Made by a program: the position numbers and the translations under genes. Under the pieces are notes generated by a model, which was not told where the DNA came from, searched no databases, and was given only the letters and a program-made list of their open reading frames with translations. A stretch of DNA of 28,198 nucleotides from a virus. Within the stretch, counting starts at the first letter, position 1, and each line of letters begins with the position of its first letter. The stretch spans positions 1 through 28,198 of IMG/VR virus record IMGVR_UViG_3300041809_000101; one strand, written 5' to 3'. This document shows, in pieces, positions 1-8,091 of the stretch.

Positions 1-113
1 CTCAACAACTTGTCGGCTTTCTCCAGGCTGATTCCAAGTACGTCCGCTGCGTGTTCTGCCGTCACATAGATTTGTGGGCTGAAAAATAATTTCACGTGCT
101 GTGTTGTTTCCAT
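1..113 (-). CDS. Partial hypothetical protein (N-terminal 37 residues)
   Basis: An ATG on the minus strand at 113 opens a frame that stays open to the left edge, so only the first 37 residues are visible, beginning METTQHVKLFFSPQIYVTAE. The start lies one base after the TAA stop of the 115-501 gene (TAA-C-ATG), the same stop-start arrangement used between gp25 and gp6. This suggests translational coupling and co-transcription. The visible part has an Ala/Asp-containing helical stretch (AEHAADVLGISLEKADKLL) that could be a small helix-turn-helix-like or structural helix. No family is recognised and the function is unknown. Confidence 0.6.
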   Translation of the reverse strand, partial: METTQHVKLFFSPQIYVTAEHAADVLGISLEKADKLL

Positions 114-114
114 G

Positions 115-501
115 TTAGTCCACCACCGAAATCGTCTGCTGATAATTCTCTCCAGCAATAGTTGTCTGCCAGCCGATATGATATTCCACCGAATGTGATC
201 GCCCGCCGCCTTGCGATGTATTATGCTGGTGCCGTCTGAAGTAGATCAGACGATATATGCAATCTCCCTCTGGCCGATTACCGTGTATGAAGAAGCGGAT
301 GCCATCAATTTCAAAATGGCCGTCTCCCAAATCGACAGTGTACAAATGTGTCCCATTTGAGATGCTAAAAACGACAGGAACGCCTTGAAGCACATCATAG
401 AACGCACTTTTGGTTACATCTGTGGTGGAAACATCTGCTTGTGTCTGTTTGAGGATCGTGCCATCAGAAAAACGGCACTCGAAGAGATAGTCTAACGCCA
501 T
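115..501 (-). CDS. Conserved small phage protein, paralogue of the 9102-9539 product
   Basis: This 128-residue protein starts at ATG 501 with a good Shine-Dalgarno (AGGAG, about 8 bases upstream) and a late-type promoter at 536-543. It aligns over most of its length with the product of 9102-9539. Both begin YLFEC..(S/N)DGT near residue 5 and continue with a Gln-Thr plus Asp-Val-Ser segment, Ser-Ala-(F/Y)-Tyr-Asp-Val, Val-Asp-Leu..DGHFEIDG, and a Tyr-Phe-Arg-Arg-His then Ile-Gly-Trp-(Q/K)-Thr-Thr-Ile core. It is predicted to be mostly beta-strand, with no signal peptide or membrane segment. The next gene starts one base after its stop. I do not recognise the family. Context and a late promoter suggest a virion or late-expressed protein. 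Confidence 0.8.
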   Translation of the reverse strand: MALDYLFECRFSDGTILKQTQADVSTTDVTKSAFYDVLQGVPVVFSISNGTHLYTVDLGDGHFEIDGIRFFIHGNRPEGDCIYRLIYFRRHQHNTSQGGGRSHSVEYHIGWQTTIAGENYQQTISVVD

Positions 502-514
502 TGTATTGACTCCT

Positions 515-530
515 GTCGATTGTATTCGAC
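515..530 (-). promoter_or_regulatory. 5-bp hairpin at the predicted 5' end of the 115-501 mRNA
   Basis: Read on the minus strand, this is GTCGA-ATACAA-TCGAC, a perfect 5-bp stem with a 6-base loop. With a T4-type late start (five bases after the TAAATA box at 536-541), the first transcribed base would be 530, the first base of the stem. The AGGAG ribosome binding site lies just after the hairpin and stays free. The inverted repeat is visible; its role, such as 5'-end mRNA protection, is inference. Confidence 0.45.
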
Positions 531-535
531 ATTGC

Positions 536-543
536 TATTTATG
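536..543 (-). promoter_or_regulatory. Late-type promoter box (CATAAATA) for 115-501
   Basis: CATAAATA on the minus strand matches seven of eight bases of the T4 late consensus TATAAATA. It is back to back with the plus-strand box at 559-566, so the two adhesin/accessory units diverge from a 30-base interval. The predicted start at 530 gives a 29-base leader. Confidence 0.65.
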
Positions 544-558
544 ACTTACCCTGATTTT

Positions 559-566
559 GCTAAATA
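559..566 (+). promoter_or_regulatory. Late-type promoter box (GCTAAATA) for the plus-strand gene at 572
   Basis: This is the only TAAATA I found on the plus strand, and it lies upstream of the only plus-strand gene. Exactly five bases (CCTGT) separate it from ATG 572, so a T4-like late start would fall on the A of the ATG and give a leaderless mRNA. No Shine-Dalgarno is present upstream. Confidence 0.65.
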
Positions 567-571
567 CCTGT

Positions 572-2881
572 ATGTCAGACCAGTACATACAAGTTACGCC
601 GGATTCCACGGGCAAAAAGATTGACACATCCGAAATCACCGTAAACTCGAACACCGTCGAACGGCAGCGTGTTGTCATTGGAGACCCCACAGCCGCCGAA
701 TCATTCGTCACGGTCACCGGAAATTCAGCGCAGACCATTCTGACTACCCCTGGCGGCGCTGGAACTTCTCCGTATTTTGCGACCATCCAGCCAAACGCAC
801 GTGTCCGTGTCGCCAACGAAACTTCCGAATTGTTTTCTGATGGTTTTGATGGACCAACACTCAGTTCAATAAGATGGTCGGGTCTGTTTGGTTCTGTATC
901 TATTTCAGCCGGAAATTTGGTCTTTGCTACTGGTACAGGTGCTTCAACTTATGGCATGGTAACTTCCAATCCAGTATTCATTGCGGCTGGTATCAATAGC
1001 TTGCTCTTCAAAGCCGCAGTGCAATTTGAAGCATCAGTTGTAACGAATACACACCGTTTTTGGGGATTAGGTACACCGACTTTATCGCCTTCAGCCACAG
1101 CACCGATGGTCAATGCAATTGGATTTGAAATTGACACTACCGGCGCATTGAACGCTGTTGTCTATTCAGGTGGAAGCAGAACAGCCACAGCTTTGACTGC
1201 GGTAACAGACGGAAACTTCCACACTTACAGAATCATTTTCAGTAAGGAAAAAATCAGCTACTACGTTGACACATACGATGTTCCTGGAGCGGTGATTAAC
1301 TACGTACTTCCGGTTATCAGCACACTTCCGGTTCACCTTCACTGCATTAACAATTCGACGCCGCCTTCCCCGGCCCCAACGTTCAACATCATTTCAGTTG
1401 CCCTCGCAGATACCGGCCCGAATGAAATTTCGATTTCCGATGCCAACAATCCATTTTTAGGAACCAGCGTGTCGGCCACAGGAAGCCTTCAGGTGGCCTT
1501 GCAAGACGGCACAGGTCAAACTAACAAGCAAGCATACGTCGATGCCAACAACTCGCTTCAGGTCGTCTTAAACGCCGATCTGGACAGCTTGAAAACCGGC
1601 AATGCGTTTACCCTTGAACACGCACTTCATGATCCGACGTACCCGACTTACGTCAAGTTTGATCGGTATGGAAAGCAGATCGGTGGTACATCAATTCCAG
1701 TTACATTGGCATCTGATGATATTGTTCCGACAGTACCAGCTACAGCGCCAACAATTGCTGGCGCTATCAACGGAAACGCCGTCATAATTGGTCCAATCGC
1801 TACGTCGGGGTATCCAGCCGCCACCGTACACGTATACGGTGCAGCATATAGCTTGACAATCATCTTTGAAGGCACATTAGATGATCCAATTTCGGGATCG
1901 TGGACAACGGTAGCTGCTGTCAACTTGGCGTCTGGTGCTGCTATCACTGCTGCAACAGCCGTTACCCAAGCCGCACCGACTTCCTATTTGGTGTATTGTC
2001 CTGGCTTCCAATATTTCAGAGTTCGTTGTACCGCTTATACTTCTGGAACAGCTTTAGTCAAGATTGCCCGTACTGCTGTAGTTCCGAACCCGTTTGCTGG
2101 TGCAGTTACGGCTACTGGCGGCGCTGGAGTAGGCAGTGTTGCATCTGGTAACCCGATTGAAATAGCCGGTACTGACGGAACGACAGCCGTCACCATTCGT
2201 CAAGCAACAGTTACGCCACCTAACGTACCTCTAACTCTTCCTTACAACTCAGCATTAACAATTGGAAGTGTCTTTCCGACCTTGACTGCGTTAACTGGTC
2301 AGACTACCTCTCAGCCAAACGTGATGTTGATGGGAGGTGTTGATGGAACCTATGTTGCATCAACAGCACAAGGTTTAACTAACGCTGCTCAGTTAGGGTA
2401 CGCCCGTGCTCTCCTTACAGACGCTTCCGGTGTCCTTCAAGTCAACAATGTTGCTGAAGGACAGCACCGTATCGAGACTCGTGAGACCAATGCATTGCTC
2501 CTTCAGATCCTCAATGAACTGGACATGAATAATGCGTTGGCAGAACACATTCCATCGTTCCTTGCTACTATCAACTCGCTGAACGATTCGATTGTTGCGG
2601 CGCAGGCGCTCTCCATTCCATCATCGCAAATTGTCAGTGGACAGGTAACTCTCAATCAGACGGCACAACTTCTTCCGAACAGTGCAGGACACACCATAAC
2701 GATCCAATCGAGCAATGCCAATGCCGTGAACAACATCATCATTTACTGCGGCCAGCAAGGGCAGGAATATTTTGAACTACAGGCAGGGCAGTCGCAGACG
2801 TTCAATATCGCTAACTTGAACTTGATCTCTGCTTACTGCAATGGTGTGACGACGGCGGCTCTAAACTACATTGTGCAGTAG
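572..2881 (+). CDS. Large adhesin/tail-fibre-like virion protein with LamG-like domain
   Basis: This 769-residue protein is the only one encoded on the plus strand. I chose ATG 572. An in-frame TTG at 557 runs through the TAAATA promoter box and is unlikely to be used. The N-terminus (QVTPDSTGKKIDTSEITV, residues 7-24) is a style common at the start of phage tail-associated proteins. Residues about 87-285 resemble a concanavalin/LamG-like jelly roll: an FDGPTL..IRWSG opening, then a GFEIDTTGALNAVVYSGG segment and a final HTYRIIFSKEKISYYVD strand pair. The middle contains an IPVTLASDD motif typical of phage fibre proteins, and the C-terminal 75 residues form a Gln/Asn-rich beta domain. It is likely surface exposed and may bind glycans (inference). 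It converges on the 2884-4116 gene with a two-base gap. Confidence 0.8.
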   Translation: MSDQYIQVTPDSTGKKIDTSEITVNSNTVERQRVVIGDPTAAESFVTVTGNSAQTILTTPGGAGTSPYFATIQPNARVRVANETSELFSDGFDGPTLSSIRWSGLFGSVSISAGNLVFATGTGASTYGMVTSNPVFIAAGINSLLFKAAVQFEASVVTNTHRFWGLGTPTLSPSATAPMVNAIGFEIDTTGALNAVVYSGGSRTATALTAVTDGNFHTYRIIFSKEKISYYVDTYDVPGAVINYVLPVISTLPVHLHCINNSTPPSPAPTFNIISVALADTGPNEISISDANNPFLGTSVSATGSLQVALQDGTGQTNKQAYVDANNSLQVVLNADLDSLKTGNAFTLEHALHDPTYPTYVKFDRYGKQIGGTSIPVTLASDDIVPTVPATAPTIAGAINGNAVIIGPIATSGYPAATVHVYGAAYSLTIIFEGTLDDPISGSWTTVAAVNLASGAAITAATAVTQAAPTSYLVYCPGFQYFRVRCTAYTSGTALVKIARTAVVPNPFAGAVTATGGAGVGSVASGNPIEIAGTDGTTAVTIRQATVTPPNVPLTLPYNSALTIGSVFPTLTALTGQTTSQPNVMLMGGVDGTYVASTAQGLTNAAQLGYARALLTDASGVLQVNNVAEGQHRIETRETNALLLQILNELDMNNALAEHIPSFLATINSLNDSIVAAQALSIPSSQIVSGQVTLNQTAQLLPNSAGHTITIQSSNANAVNNIIIYCGQQGQEYFELQAGQSQTFNIANLNLISAYCNGVTTAALNYIVQ

Positions 2882-2883
2882 TC

Positions 2884-4116
2884 TTAGATGTCTTCTGTCC
2901 AGGTGACAGCTATAGTACATGTTGCTGATGCACTTGCGAATGCAGTAATACTCATAATTTCTCCGGGCGCAATGTACAATTCAGCATTCGTTAAGTCAGT
3001 GACAAAGCTGCCAGAGGAATTCTGTGTGACGAAGCCATATTGATAAGTTCCACCAGAAACAGTCGTCCCGGCCACGTCGTAAGAAGCAACAGAATTTCCA
3101 GCCGTAATCGTCGCACCGCCGCTGGCTGGTGTTCCATTGACTGCGCTATAGGAAGGCGTTCCTCCAATAGTTGCTCCCAACTTGAACCGAATGATTGCAT
3201 AGTTGGTTCCGCCGCTTGTTGTCAGTCCAGAAATTTGTGCAAGTCGAATGATTCCACGATTCGGTATTCCATTATAGCTTGTGGCGTTCTGTATGTTTAC
3301 CAAGCAATTTTCTGTCGTGATTCCTGTCTTAGAAGAATCTATTGCCCATTTCGGATTGGAGACAAACGACTGCACGCCGCTTATCGAAATTCCGACAGAA
3401 CCACAGTACATGATCTGATTTGCTGTGTTGCCGCTGTTCGCAGTGAAGCCCAAAAATTGCAACGACGGATTTGACAATTCCGGTGTTGTTACTGTGTTAG
3501 CATAACGAACTGTATGCACCAAAACCCATCCGCCCGTCGTCTGATTTTCGACGTAGAAGAAGATGTTTCCGAAGCCAAGATACGGGTACTTAATCATGAC
3601 CGGCGAACCAAGTGTCGGGTTCCATGTCATACCATTGACTGTGCCGTTCATTGGATTGCCGTTCCAAGTAGATTGAGCGTACCAAGTTGGCGTACCACTA
3701 ATGTAGTGTGCGATGGAAAAAACAGTGCCATTGTAGCCGAAGAACCATCCATCATACGGTGCATTCGATGCGATTGTACCAACTCCCATCACTGAGATAT
3801 TGCTGGCAACACCTTGTGTGAAAATAGGTGTGAATCGCACATTGGTGCCTTGTCCTGCCCGATACCGAATGGACTTCCTTGACGAGATGTATGCGTAGCT
3901 CGTAGAGGATGTGCCGCTCTGAATTCTCAGACGACCACTGTTAGTATCGACAGCAGCGCCAGTGCCAGATGTGACGCCACCCGCTCCCAATTGACCCCAA
4001 AGCTGTGTGTTCAGTCCATAGACGAAATCGCCCTGAATTACATAGCTCAATTCTGCGGTTTCAAGCGTACCGAACGCTGACAAATTTGAAGGGTCAATGA
4101 TGTTGTTCTGTGGCAT
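2884..4116 (-). CDS. Putative tail-fibre/adhesin-like virion protein
   Basis: This 410-residue protein starts at ATG 4116, five bases downstream of a CATAAATA box, with no Shine-Dalgarno. The N-terminus (residues 13-36) carries AFGTLETAELS followed by a GDFVYGLNTQLW segment. Around residues 80-160 are SSRKSIRYRAGQGTNVRFTP and DGWFFGYNGTVFSI, a beta-rich pattern I associate with phage surface or fibre proteins of environmental myoviruses. It is rich in Gly, Ser, Thr and Asn, with no signal peptide and no membrane helix. Its stop is two bases from the stop of the opposing adhesin gene, with no terminator between. A receptor-binding or decoration role is inferred from composition and context. 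Confidence 0.75.
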   Translation of the reverse strand: MPQNNIIDPSNLSAFGTLETAELSYVIQGDFVYGLNTQLWGQLGAGGVTSGTGAAVDTNSGRLRIQSGTSSTSYAYISSRKSIRYRAGQGTNVRFTPIFTQGVASNISVMGVGTIASNAPYDGWFFGYNGTVFSIAHYISGTPTWYAQSTWNGNPMNGTVNGMTWNPTLGSPVMIKYPYLGFGNIFFYVENQTTGGWVLVHTVRYANTVTTPELSNPSLQFLGFTANSGNTANQIMYCGSVGISISGVQSFVSNPKWAIDSSKTGITTENCLVNIQNATSYNGIPNRGIIRLAQISGLTTSGGTNYAIIRFKLGATIGGTPSYSAVNGTPASGGATITAGNSVASYDVAGTTVSGGTYQYGFVTQNSSGSFVTDLTNAELYIAPGEIMSITAFASASATCTIAVTWTEDI

Positions 4117-4121
4117 GTTTG

Positions 4122-4129
4122 TATTTATG
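4122..4129 (-). promoter_or_regulatory. Late-type promoter box (CATAAATA), five bases before ATG 4116
   Basis: The minus strand reads CATAAATA-CAAAC-ATG. A T4-like late start would fall on the A of the start codon. No purine-rich ribosome binding site lies within 15 bases of the start, which fits a leaderless message. The box lies between the stop of the 4132-5580 gene and the start of 2884-4116. Confidence 0.65.
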
Positions 4130-4131
4130 AG

Positions 4132-5580
4132 CTATCTTTCCCACCAGCCCATCTCGAATGTGTATGGAAGATTTGCCATACCAACTCCTGTCATCCAGAA
4201 GTAAATCGTCATGGCTGTGCCTGGACCCATAATGATCGGAGGGATCACACTTACCTTTCGGCCCGGATACGATTGATCTCCTGTGGTTGCAGAGTAAGCA
4301 GCAGGATCGGTTGTCCCACTTATTAAGACCAATTCATCTCCTGGCGTCGGCGCACCAAGAGATGCATTCGCAACCATTATGGACACGGATGATGACGCCC
4401 CCAATGCCACAGAGTTGACAGAATTGACGGCGAAAACCTGTGCTATAGAAAGATTGGTACTGGCGTATTGGGAAACCGTGGGCAAAAGAGGATCTAGCTC
4501 GACAACATATCCGATCTGACCGTTCATCAAATCTCCAATGACTTGTATCGAATTGGTGGCAGAAGAGAGTGGACCGTTGTCGAAGAAATCGAACGAACTG
4601 CTGAGACGATCTGTGCCGGTCACTGTCGTGAAAGGATCACCCGTTTGGTTCCACGCCAGTCCTACCATCCAAGAATTCGGCTGCGTCGTAAGCGTGAGTG
4701 TAAGCGTGCTGTTTCCACTTGAGGTCGATGTGCTGAAATTCGTCGGTGGTGTAGTCTGAGAGACACCGAAATATGAGACTGCGTTGATGGTGCTGCAATT
4801 TTGATCTGTTGTGATAGATGCACTGCCAGCCGATACACCGGCAATGAAGTACAAGTTCACATTGTATGCCGATCCATTGTTATTGTTCGTCATACTAAAC
4901 ATCGGTATACCATTGCATTGGACATTTGGAAAGGTTCCATATGACAATGTACCAACCAGCAGAACTTCATTGCTACCGCTTCCTACAGTGATGCTCAACG
5001 TCTGGCCGCTGCCTGTTGTGATGGCAGAATTATCGTAGGTGATGGCCGGGGCAGAAGACAATACGTTAGAACTGCAAGGACCGAAATCGGAATTTGGAGA
5101 GACAATCGGAGCGGGATTCACGCCATCCCAAAAGAAATTTTGAGATACGAGAGTTCTCTGAACTGGATCAAGGATTATGGCAAATCGAGCACTGCCCCAA
5201 TTTGGATTTGTCCAGGCCGTGCTAGAACTAAGAAACATGTCCGGGTCGATTACCACTTTGAGATAGTCCAGATAGAATCTCTTTGCTGAGAGATTCGTTT
5301 TGTTATCGTTATTTTGAACGTAGATGAACGGCATCGTATCCAAAAAATTTGGATAGATAGGATACGTCAGCGTGTAGTCTGGTTGATAGAAAGACGCCGA
5401 AGAAGTTGTGAAATACGATCCCTCGTCGGCCAACAGGTGTTTTGTCGGAACCGGCGAGAGGACGTACTGTTCACCATACGAACCACCACGGACGTTGACA
5501 CCAATTCGTTCTTTGTCCGGTGTTCCTGGTGGTAAATTTTCAGCGACAGTATACCACTGTGTTGCGTCTAGTCCCGGCAT
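4132..5580 (-). CDS. WWER-family paralogue 4, enlarged by an inserted beta domain
   Basis: This 482-residue protein is the last member of a four-gene tandem family. It has the family N-terminus (MPGLD, then NVRGGSYGEQYVLSPVPTKH and a LADEGSYF motif) and the shared end FEMGWWER. Its paralogues are 256-273 residues. The extra length is one block, about residues 174-370, between the SPNSD motif and the resumed family sequence (AQVFAVNSVNSVALGASS). The insert has the pattern of a bacterial/phage surface beta-sandwich domain: VLLVGTLSYGTFPNVQCNGI, then SASITTDQN, SYFGVSQTTPP and an NSWMVGLAWNQTG strand. Start ATG 5580 follows a strong AAGGGAGG site. It is probably a virion surface protein, with the inserted domain projecting outward (inference). 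Confidence 0.8.
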   Translation of the reverse strand: MPGLDATQWYTVAENLPPGTPDKERIGVNVRGGSYGEQYVLSPVPTKHLLADEGSYFTTSSASFYQPDYTLTYPIYPNFLDTMPFIYVQNNDNKTNLSAKRFYLDYLKVVIDPDMFLSSSTAWTNPNWGSARFAIILDPVQRTLVSQNFFWDGVNPAPIVSPNSDFGPCSSNVLSSAPAITYDNSAITTGSGQTLSITVGSGSNEVLLVGTLSYGTFPNVQCNGIPMFSMTNNNNGSAYNVNLYFIAGVSAGSASITTDQNCSTINAVSYFGVSQTTPPTNFSTSTSSGNSTLTLTLTTQPNSWMVGLAWNQTGDPFTTVTGTDRLSSSFDFFDNGPLSSATNSIQVIGDLMNGQIGYVVELDPLLPTVSQYASTNLSIAQVFAVNSVNSVALGASSSVSIMVANASLGAPTPGDELVLISGTTDPAAYSATTGDQSYPGRKVSVIPPIIMGPGTAMTIYFWMTGVGMANLPYTFEMGWWER

Positions 5581-5600
5581 GAACGCCCTCCCTTAAGGAT

Positions 5601-6371
5601 TTAGCGTTCCCACCAGCACATCTCAAATTCGTAGGTAAACGCAGACATTGATCCAGCCCACAGATAAACGATCATGTTGCTACCTGGACCAACAATGATT
5701 GGAGGAACAAGACTGACTTTTCTTCCAGCAGATGCGGATTGAGCAGCCGTCAGACCGGCATAAGCGCCAGCACCCGGCGATCCGCTCATGATAACGATTT
5801 CATCTCCAACCAACGCAAGCCCACCCATATTGCAAGTAGCTACCACACGAGAAACAGAAGATGGCGCAGTTACAGTCGGAGCAGCAGTAGCAGCATAGTT
5901 TACTGTTGTGACCGATGTTGGGTTGATATCGGAGTTTGGAGAGACTACCGTGGAAGCCGTCATGTTAGCTAGACCACCGTTGACGATTGGATCTACGATG
6001 ACTGCCATGTGGAAGTTTGTAGAAGCGGTTGCCGATGCAATGATGACTTTCAAATAGTCAAAGTAGACACGCTTACCAACAGGGTTCGACTTGGAATCAT
6101 TGTTCTGCAAATACATGAATCCGTATGTCTTTCCGAAGGACTGAAAGTTGGCACCAGAGCCACCTGTCAAAGCTGTACCCGGCGTCGGGTTTGTTGTCAT
6201 GAAGTATGTTCCTTCATCGGCCAACAAGTGCTTCGTCGGCATCAAATTCAAGATGTATTGTTCAGCGTAGCGGCCACCACGAACGTTGCCCACAGGAGAC
6301 TTTTGGTCTGGTTGTGCTTGCGGCAATCCACGAGCAGGTGTCCATAATTGGTTAATATCTATTCCAGGCAT
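5601..6371 (-). CDS. WWER-family paralogue 3, putative virion protein
   Basis: This 256-residue protein starts at ATG 6371 behind an AGGAG/AGAAG-rich leader. It shares with its neighbours the N-terminus MPGIDINQLWTPAR, the NVRGGRYAEQY and PTKHLLADEGTYF motifs, a YLQNNDSKSNPVGKRVYFDY strand, an SPNSD turn, a GRKVSLVPPIIVGPG segment and the C-terminal YEFEMCWWER. Here the Gly of the usual EMGWWER is Cys. There is no signal peptide or transmembrane segment, and a beta-rich fold is likely. I do not recognise a characterised family. Multiple tandem copies inside a structural cluster suggest a capsid or tail decoration or fibre component. Confidence 0.8.
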   Translation of the reverse strand: MPGIDINQLWTPARGLPQAQPDQKSPVGNVRGGRYAEQYILNLMPTKHLLADEGTYFMTTNPTPGTALTGGSGANFQSFGKTYGFMYLQNNDSKSNPVGKRVYFDYLKVIIASATASTNFHMAVIVDPIVNGGLANMTASTVVSPNSDINPTSVTTVNYAATAAPTVTAPSSVSRVVATCNMGGLALVGDEIVIMSGSPGAGAYAGLTAAQSASAGRKVSLVPPIIVGPGSNMIVYLWAGSMSAFTYEFEMCWWER

Positions 6372-6417
6372 TTTTCTTCTTTTCTCCTATTCTTTATCTA
6401 CCGCTACGCAGTAGAGG

Positions 6418-7239
6418 TTAACGTTCCCACCAACCCATCTCAAATTCGTATGTTGGTGATCCAGACAACGATCCGGCACTCCAAATATAGAATGTCATGC
6501 CGCCACCCGGCCCAACAACAATCGGTGGTACAACACTTACTTTTCTTCCAGGACACGTTCCTTCAGCAGAGCCTAATCCTGGGTACGCAGCACAATCCGT
6601 TGTTCCGCTTTGAATCACATATTCGTCGCCAACAACCTGAATACCACCCATCGAACAAGTTGCCACAACACGAGCGCCGTAAGATGATGCTGAAATGACA
6701 CTGTTAGTTGTGCTGTTTTGTGCGTAAACCGTGGCAATAGATGAAGTCTGCACATCAATGTTTGGCGACCACGGATAACACGTTGCTACGTGGTTAGTAG
6801 TAATCTGTCGAACAGTCGGATCAGTCTTGATTGCAAGGTGGAAGCTGGTTGCGCTCGTTGTGACAATAGTCCAAACCAATTTCAAATAGTCAAAATATAG
6901 TCGCTTTGAAATTGGATTGTCAATTGCGTCGTTGTTAGAGACGTATATGAATGGCGTCGTATCCGAAAATGAACCGTTAGCTGCGGAAGACCATGCAAGC
7001 GCCGTTCCAGGTGTCCAAGCTCCAATTCCTGTTACTACTGAAGTGTTGTTTCCAGCCGATGTCGCTACAAAGTATGTTCCTTCGTCGGATAACACGTGCT
7101 TGGTAGGGACCAAAGAAAGCATGTACTGTTCGCCGTAACGTCCAGCACGAACGTTGGCGATCTGTGTCTTCTGATCCGGTGTGGCTGGCGGAATACTTCT
7201 TGCCGGTGTCCACAATTGGTTGGTGTCAATTCCTGGCAT
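6418..7239 (-). CDS. WWER-family paralogue 2, putative virion protein
   Basis: This 273-residue protein starts at ATG 7239 with an AAGGAG site nine bases upstream. Family hallmarks are MPGIDTNQLWTPAR, NVRAGRYGEQY, PTKHVLSDEGTYF, a YVSNNDAIDNPISKRLYFDY strand, an SPNID turn in place of SPNSD, GRKVSVVPPIVVGPGGG and EFEMGWWER. It is slightly longer than its neighbours because of a variable loop at about residues 66-90. Only 10 bases separate it from the upstream paralogue, and no promoter lies in that gap, so the genes are probably one operon read from 8092-8125. Function is unknown; a surface virion protein is the likely role. Confidence 0.8.
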   Translation of the reverse strand: MPGIDTNQLWTPARSIPPATPDQKTQIANVRAGRYGEQYMLSLVPTKHVLSDEGTYFVATSAGNNTSVVTGIGAWTPGTALAWSSAANGSFSDTTPFIYVSNNDAIDNPISKRLYFDYLKLVWTIVTTSATSFHLAIKTDPTVRQITTNHVATCYPWSPNIDVQTSSIATVYAQNSTTNSVISASSYGARVVATCSMGGIQVVGDEYVIQSGTTDCAAYPGLGSAEGTCPGRKVSVVPPIVVGPGGGMTFYIWSAGSLSGSPTYEFEMGWWER

Positions 7240-7249
7240 CTAATTCTCC

Positions 7250-8041
7250 TTAGCGTTCCCACCAACCCATCTCAAACTCATAGGTAAGTGCGGTTGAAGC
7301 GTTGTTTGGCAACCACATGAAAAATGTCAATCCAGCGTTCGGACCAAGAATGAGCGGAGGAATTACCGTGACTCGTCTACCAGGACAAGTCGCTTGAACC
7401 GCAGTCGTTCCAGGATACACTCCAGGATCAGTCGTTCCACTAATGATTGCATACTCATCACCCAACACTGTGAGGTTGCCCATCGAACCATTTGCAACCA
7501 CACGGTTAGATGTAGACGCAGCAGAAATGACACTGGCTGTCGATGAGTTTTGAATCCAGAAAGAGCAGACGGACTGTGGAGATACGTCGCTGTTTGGCGA
7601 AGTAGGAGTGAAGAATGTTCCGTTGTTTGTTGTAATACCACGAACAACAGGGTCAACAACCGCAGCAAATCTAACACCTGTCGATGAGGCAGCGGCCTGA
7701 GCGCAGACAATCTTCAGATAGTCGAAATACACTCTCTTTGCAACCGGGTTTGACTTGCTATCATTATTCTGAAGATACACAAAAGGTGTCGTTGCCGAAT
7801 ATGATGTAGTAAGAGGATAGGACATTGTTGTCGTACCCGGAGTTCCTGATGTGGTTGCTGAAGTAACGATGAAATACGAGCCTTCGTCGGCCAGCAAGTG
7901 TTTCGTTGGGATCAGCGAGAGTCCATACTGCTCACCGTAACGACCACCACGGACGTTCGTCACCGGAGATTTTTGATCTGGTGTAGCTGAAGGCAACGCT
8001 CTGGCGGGCGTCCACAATTGGTTGATATCAATTCCTGGCAT
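7250..8041 (-). CDS. WWER-family paralogue 1, first gene of the four-copy operon
   Basis: This 263-residue protein starts at ATG 8041 with a TAGGAG site. It carries all family motifs: MPGIDINQLWTPARALP, NVRGGRYGEQYGLSLIPTKH, LADEGSYF, YLQNNDSKSNPVAKRVYFDY, SPNSD, GRRVTVIPPLILGPN and YEFEMGWWER. As the promoter-proximal copy it has two upstream late-type boxes (8092-8099 and 8118-8125), the only doubled promoter in the window. That suggests strong expression of the four-gene operon. There are no targeting signals. The ends of the protein are more conserved among copies than the middle, as expected if a common anchoring fold displays variable loops (inference). Confidence 0.8.
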   Translation of the reverse strand: MPGIDINQLWTPARALPSATPDQKSPVTNVRGGRYGEQYGLSLIPTKHLLADEGSYFIVTSATTSGTPGTTTMSYPLTTSYSATTPFVYLQNNDSKSNPVAKRVYFDYLKIVCAQAAASSTGVRFAAVVDPVVRGITTNNGTFFTPTSPNSDVSPQSVCSFWIQNSSTASVISAASTSNRVVANGSMGNLTVLGDEYAIISGTTDPGVYPGTTAVQATCPGRRVTVIPPLILGPNAGLTFFMWLPNNASTALTYEFEMGWWER

Positions 8042-8091
8042 GTGTGTAAAATTCTCCTAAACCACTGGTATCTAGCTTGGTTCTCTCTTCG

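Noticed and set aside
557-571. TTG at 557 as the start of the plus-strand adhesin
   Set aside because: It lies within and before the TAAATA box, has no ribosome binding site, and the same accidental TTG-(C/T)TAAATA extension appears before the PAAR gene at 28153.
536-4129. Invertible segment controlling the two opposed adhesin genes
   Set aside because: I looked for inverted repeats at the two ends. The only similarity (TATTTATGA at each end) is in direct orientation and is the shared promoter box. No invertase gene is visible.
6372-6417. Terminator between two WWER paralogues
   Set aside because: There is a small imperfect inverted repeat (TCTAC/GTAGA) but no T-run after it on the minus strand, and the genes appear to be one operon.
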